From NCBI GenBank assembly GCA_964605095.1, contig CAZSBS010000081.1, forward strand, positions 1-17,561: a stretch of DNA of 17,561 nt. The letters are read 5' to 3'. Shown here in pieces: positions 13,980-17,561 of the stretch (positions are counted from its first letter, which is position 1; each line of letters starts with the position of its first letter). A program made the translations under genes and the position numbers. Below the pieces are notes generated by a model, which saw nothing but the letters and a program-made list of their open reading frames with translations, searched no databases and had not been told where the DNA came from. Origin of the DNA: JAUWQU01 sp964605095. GTDB lineage: Bacteria; Planctomycetota; Phycisphaerae; SM23-33.

Positions 13980-15515
13980 ACGTTTGCAGGCCTGGCGGCA
14001 CTCTTCCTTACCTCGGTGTCCGCCCATGCGGACGTATCGCTTAGTCCGATCTTCGACGACCACATGGTTCTCCAGCGAGACATTCCAGTGTCGGTCTATG
14101 GCACGGCAGACCCCGGGGAGAAGTTGACCGTCGCCTTCGCGGGCCAGACCAAGTCTGCTCCGGCCGACAAGGACGGCAAGTGGAGCGTCAGGCTCGACGC
14201 CATGAAAGCCTGTGCCAATCCGGCGGTTATGACCGTAAGCGGCCCGTCTTCGCCTGAGGGCTCCGACGCGGCAACCAAAAACAAGATCGTAATTAACGAT
14301 GTGGTCGTGGGCGATGTCTGGATTTGCAGCGGCCAGTCCAACATGGATTTCACCCCCGGCGCCTACAGCGGCCCCAATGATCCCAAACCCTATGATGAGA
14401 AAGACTTCAATTTCCCGCTGTTGCGTCAGTTCCATCTCGTCAATGAGCCGTCGATGCGTCCCAAGACCGACGTGAAGGTCAATCGCGGAAACGGGACGTC
14501 GGAAGAAGACGCCGCCTGGCTTCCCTGCAAGCCTGCAACGGGCCACCGGTTCACGGCCGTTGGGCTCTATTTCGGCCGCAAACTGCAGATGGAAACCGGT
14601 ATTCCGATCGGCCTGATCAAGACGGCCTGGAATGGCACGCGCATCGAGCCATGGATTTCACCCGCCGGGCTGGCCGCCGTGCCCGAGTTGCCAGCCGTGA
14701 CCGGTCTGCCGGCCGAGTATAAGTCCGACGGCGGGTATCCCTCAACCTGGCATTGCCTCTACAACGGCAAGATCCACCCGCTCACTCGTTACGGCATCAA
14801 GGGCGCTATCTGGTACCAGGGCGAGTCCAACGGCGACGAGGGCGAGACCTACTATCTGAAGCTGCGTGCCCTGATCGGCGGCTGGCGGACGGCCTGGGGC
14901 GAAGGCGATTTCCCATTCTACATCGTCCAGTTGGCCGGCAGGTTTCGTTCGACCGACACTCCCGCGGGCAACAATCCGGCTGGTGGCGATGGCTGGGCGA
15001 AGATCCGCATGGCCCAATTCAAAGCCCTCACCATCCCGAACACGGGCATGGCGGTGGCCATGGACCTTGCCGACGTCAGGGAGCCAGGTAATATCCATCC
15101 CAAGAACAAGCGGGATGTGGGCGAGAGGCTCGCACTTTGGGCCTTGGCCAAGGACTACGGCAAGAAGGATCTGGTGTACAGCGGCCCGTTGTACAAGGAG
15201 ATGAAGATTGAAGGCAATAAGATACGGATCGTTTTCGACTGCGTCGGATCCGGGCTGACCGTGGCCACCAAGAAAGGCTTTGCTCCCGTGGTCAAGCAGC
15301 CGCGGGGCAAACTGAAGCGATTCGCCATCGCCGGGGAAGACAAGAAGTGGGCATGGGCGGACGCCGTCATCGACGGCAAGACCGTGGTCGTATCCAGCCC
15401 CGCGGTGCCCAAGCCGGTCGCCGTCCGCTATGCGTATACCATGTCCGGCGATGACTGCAATCTATACAACAACGAAGGCCTGCCGGCCTCTCCCTTCCGC
15501 ACGGATGATTGGTGA
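13974..15515 (+). CDS. Exported sialate O-acetylesterase-like carbohydrate esterase
   Basis: A 513-residue protein with the standard size and architecture of the SASA/sialate O-acetylesterase family, removing O-acetyl groups from sugars outside the cytoplasm. A signal peptide covers about 1-19 (LFLTSVSAHA/D). A beta-domain with the family opener LSPIFDDHMVLQRDIPVSVYGTA follows, then VGDVWICSGQSNMDF with catalytic Ser122, WYQGESN at 280-286, and GNIHPKNKRDVGERLA with His375. The Asp commonly two residues before this His (DIHP) is Asn here. ATG 13974 starts the cleanest signal peptide; ATG 13947, 4 bases after the preceding stop, would add nine residues (MTTKKENNS) and is a fair alternative. 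It sits in tight series between the rhamnosidase and the GH116 gene and differs from the first esterase in lacking DUF2341/LamG modules. Its G+C returns to the local norm. Confidence 0.92.
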   Translation: MKTFAGLAALFLTSVSAHADVSLSPIFDDHMVLQRDIPVSVYGTADPGEKLTVAFAGQTKSAPADKDGKWSVRLDAMKACANPAVMTVSGPSSPEGSDAATKNKIVINDVVVGDVWICSGQSNMDFTPGAYSGPNDPKPYDEKDFNFPLLRQFHLVNEPSMRPKTDVKVNRGNGTSEEDAAWLPCKPATGHRFTAVGLYFGRKLQMETGIPIGLIKTAWNGTRIEPWISPAGLAAVPELPAVTGLPAEYKSDGGYPSTWHCLYNGKIHPLTRYGIKGAIWYQGESNGDEGETYYLKLRALIGGWRTAWGEGDFPFYIVQLAGRFRSTDTPAGNNPAGGDGWAKIRMAQFKALTIPNTGMAVAMDLADVREPGNIHPKNKRDVGERLALWALAKDYGKKDLVYSGPLYKEMKIEGNKIRIVFDCVGSGLTVATKKGFAPVVKQPRGKLKRFAIAGEDKKWAWADAVIDGKTVVVSSPAVPKPVAVRYAYTMSGDDCNLYNNEGLPASPFRTDDW

Positions 15516-15537
15516 AACAATTTTGAGGTGACAAATA

Positions 15538-17561
15538 GTGGCAAACACACACAATAACATCATGCACCCTGAAAAACCTTCGCGGAACAACTCCGGCAAA
15601 CCGGCGCTCAATCGGCGCAGTTTCCTGAAGACTTCCGCGTTAGCGGCGGCGGGACTGGCCTTCGGACGGCTATCCGTGATGGCCGGGCCGTTCACTCGCG
15701 AGGATTTCGACAAGCTCGTGCCGGCGGACAAGAAGCTGACTCCCGAGTGGGTGAAGTCGCTATTTGCCCGGGGTGAGCGGACGGTTTATCGCGGCAAGGA
15801 ACTCGACAAGATCGGCATGCCCATTGGCGGCATATGCACTGGCCAGCTTTATCTCGGCGGCGATGGCAAGCTCTGGCACTGGGACATTTTCAACCAGCCG
15901 AGGCGCACGGACGGTTCCAACTATCTGCATCCGCTTGTGCAGGCGTCGCCGCTGGAGCAAGGCTTTGCCCTGGAGGTCGCGGTCGGCGGTAAGAAGCAAG
16001 TGCGCCCGCTCAATCAATCGGGCTTCGCCGAAATCCGTTTTTGCGGCGAATACCCGATGGCCAACATCGAGTATCGCGATCCCCAAGTCCCCGTCACGGT
16101 TGCGTTGGAGGCCTTTTCGCCATTTGTGCCGCTCAATACCGAAGACTCCAGCCTGCCGGCGACGGTGCTTCGTTACACGGTCAAGAACACCGGCAGCGCC
16201 AAAGTGGAGGTGCGACTGGCGGGTTGGCTCGAAAACGCCGTTTGTCTCTTTTCCGCCCCCGGCGATGCGTCAAAGCGACGAAACCGCGTGCAGCGGGGAC
16301 AAGGGATGCTGCTCATTCATAGCGATGTCGATACCGACTCGCCGGAAACGCCCGCCGGCGCCGAGGCCACGCCCCAAGCGGACCCAAAGCAGGCCAAGCT
16401 CGACAAGCCATTGGATCTGGGCACCATGGCCATCGCATTGCTGGAAACCCAGGGTTCGGACCGAGCCGCGCCGGCGGTCGGCGCCGGCAATCTGCCGGAG
16501 GCGGCCTTTGCAGCCGTGCCTGCCGATCAGGCCGGGCAAACCAGCGGGCGCAAGCTCATTGGGTCGCTCGTCCGCTCGATGTCGCTCGGGGCGGGGCAGG
16601 AGGCCACTGCCACATTCCTCATCACGTGGCACTTCCCGCACCTGGACATGCAGAAATGGCACATCGAGCGCATGGAGACATTGAAGGATACCGGTCGGTA
16701 CTATGCCACGCGGTTTCCCTCCGCCCCGGCCGTCGCCGGGCATGTTGCGTCTCATTTCGCCGCGCTCCACGCCCAGACGCGGCTCTGGCACGGCACCTGG
16801 TACGATTCCACGCTGCCCTATTGGTTCCTCGATCGCACGATGCTCAATACGTCGAGCCTGGCGAGTTCGACCTCGCACCGATTTGCCACGGGGCGCTTCT
16901 GGGGTTGGGAAGGCGTCGGCTGCTGCGAGGGCACATGTACGCACGTCTGGCACTATGCCCACGCCGTGGCTCGCTTGTTTCCCGATCTCGAGCGCGATGT
17001 GCGGAAGCGCACTGATTTCGGAACCGCAATCGAAAAACCTTCGGGCGTCATCCGGCACCGCGGCGAAGGGTTTGGCCTGGCGGTTGACGGCCAGGCGGGC
17101 TGTATCCTGCGGGCTTATCGCGAGTACCAGATGTCCGCCGACGCCACACTGCTCAAGACGATATGGCCTAATATCAAGCTGGCGATGCAATGTCTTATCA
17201 AGATGGACAAGGAGAGCGATGGCCTGCTCGAAGGTGCGCAACACAACACGCTCGACGCCGCGTGGTATGGGTCGATCGCCTGGTTGAGCGGATTGTATCT
17301 TGCCAGCCTGCGCGCGGCTGCGGAAATGGCGGCCGACATGGAAGACAAAGCCTTTGCCGCCGAGTGCCGCGCGATTGCGGACACCGGCCGCCAGAGCATG
17401 GTGACGCGGCTTTTCGACGGCGATTATTTCATCAACCTGATCGACCCCAAACATCTGGAGGCCATCAATTCCGGCAGCGGGTGCGAGATTGATCAGGTCT
17501 TTGGGCAAAGTTGGGCCTTTCAAGTGGGCCTGGGCCGCGTGTTGCCGGAAAAGGAGACGCG
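15538..17561 (+). CDS. Tat-exported GH116 (GBA2-like) glycosidase, 3' end outside window
   Basis: 674 codons are present and the frame is open to the edge. GTG 15538 is chosen because GAGGTG (15525-15530) lies 7 bases upstream; the next ATG (15562) has no site. Residues 25-31, NRRSFLK, are a twin-arginine motif followed by a hydrophobic stretch (LAAAGLAFG), so this enzyme is probably exported folded, unlike its Sec-dependent neighbours. The N-terminal Glyco_hydr_116N-type domain begins around RTVYRGKELDKIGMPIGGICTGQLYLGGDG; the catalytic (alpha/alpha)6 barrel carries CCEGTCTHVWHYAHA (462 onward, Glu464 the candidate nucleophile) and EGAQHNTLDAAWYG (Asp573 the candidate acid/base). GH116 members are beta-glucosidases, beta-xylosidases or N-acetylglucosaminidases. 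An Ala/Pro/Gln-rich insertion at about 265-330 looks like a flexible loop. It starts 22 bases after the preceding stop and so is probably in the same operon. Confidence 0.88.
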   Translation, partial: MANTHNNIMHPEKPSRNNSGKPALNRRSFLKTSALAAAGLAFGRLSVMAGPFTREDFDKLVPADKKLTPEWVKSLFARGERTVYRGKELDKIGMPIGGICTGQLYLGGDGKLWHWDIFNQPRRTDGSNYLHPLVQASPLEQGFALEVAVGGKKQVRPLNQSGFAEIRFCGEYPMANIEYRDPQVPVTVALEAFSPFVPLNTEDSSLPATVLRYTVKNTGSAKVEVRLAGWLENAVCLFSAPGDASKRRNRVQRGQGMLLIHSDVDTDSPETPAGAEATPQADPKQAKLDKPLDLGTMAIALLETQGSDRAAPAVGAGNLPEAAFAAVPADQAGQTSGRKLIGSLVRSMSLGAGQEATATFLITWHFPHLDMQKWHIERMETLKDTGRYYATRFPSAPAVAGHVASHFAALHAQTRLWHGTWYDSTLPYWFLDRTMLNTSSLASSTSHRFATGRFWGWEGVGCCEGTCTHVWHYAHAVARLFPDLERDVRKRTDFGTAIEKPSGVIRHRGEGFGLAVDGQAGCILRAYREYQMSADATLLKTIWPNIKLAMQCLIKMDKESDGLLEGAQHNTLDAAWYGSIAWLSGLYLASLRAAAEMAADMEDKAFAAECRAIADTGRQSMVTRLFDGDYFINLIDPKHLEAINSGSGCEIDQVFGQSWAFQVGLGRVLPEKET

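Noticed and set aside
16270..17523. Minus-strand open frame (417 codons) and plus-strand frame 15764-16684 within the GH116 gene
   Set aside because: Both are out-of-frame shadows. The GTG 15538 frame is open throughout and carries GH116 motifs and a Tat signal; the alternatives are Arg/Pro-rich without motifs.
1..17561. Mobile elements, CRISPR arrays, defence systems, tRNA or rRNA genes
   Set aside because: No transposase, integrase, terminal inverted repeat, regularly spaced repeat, nuclease/helicase defence protein or tRNA-like cloverleaf was seen. The direct repeats at 11462 and 13947 have no associated recombinase.

Overview
The window looks like chromosomal DNA of a PVC-superphylum bacterium (Planctomycetes, Lentisphaerae/Kiritimatiellae or Verrucomicrobia). 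The evidence is G+C-rich coding sequence, one exported carbohydrate-active enzyme after another, a XylR-like AraC regulator with a periplasmic-binding-protein-type sensor domain, a DUF5703 protein, DUF2341/LamG architecture, and the start of a type IV pilin-like gene (MNRSRGFTLAE) at the left edge. This is inference from protein style; there is no rRNA or tRNA gene to place the organism.

Layout: positions 1-183 are read on the minus strand and hold the first codons of a prepilin-type gene (34 to 1) and, directly upstream, a 48-codon reading frame that is little more than a signal peptide (183 to 37). Positions 184-467 are a divergent intergenic region with two hairpins, a candidate minus-strand promoter and two small palindromes. 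From 468 everything is on the plus strand: the XylR/AraC-type regulator (468-1661); a 171-base regulatory gap; a secreted DUF2341-LamG-Ig-sialate O-acetylesterase fusion (1833-4811); two paralogous glycoside hydrolase family 2 enzymes (4808-6610 and 6607-8910), each joined to its predecessor by an ATGA overlap; a 121-base gap; a DUF5703 (GH95-like) protein (9032-11353); an orphan signal-peptide ORF (11386-11574); a GH78-type alpha-L-rhamnosidase with a C-terminal F5/8 type C module (about 11489-13942), clearly more A+T-rich than its neighbours; a second, classically sized sialate O-acetylesterase (about 13974-15515); and the first 674 codons of a Tat-exported GH116 (GBA2-like) glycosidase running off the right edge (15538-17561).

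Together the genes form a glycan-degradation cluster: deacetylation (two SGNH-type esterases), trimming of beta-linked sugars (two GH2, one GH116) and removal of alpha-L-rhamnose (GH78), with DUF5703 of unknown specificity, probably under control of the sugar-sensing regulator encoded first. The mix suggests a branched, O-acetylated, rhamnose-containing polysaccharide such as a pectic rhamnogalacturonan or an algal or bacterial heteropolysaccharide. No transporter, SusC/SusD pair, sulfatase or intracellular sugar kinase is visible. I see no defence system, mobile element, CRISPR array or RNA gene. The most unusual signals are at gene starts: two orphan signal-peptide ORFs, an in-frame direct repeat bracketing the low-G+C rhamnosidase gene, a 7-bp tandem repeat inside the DUF5703 gene, and a hairpin-rich leader before the minus-strand genes.
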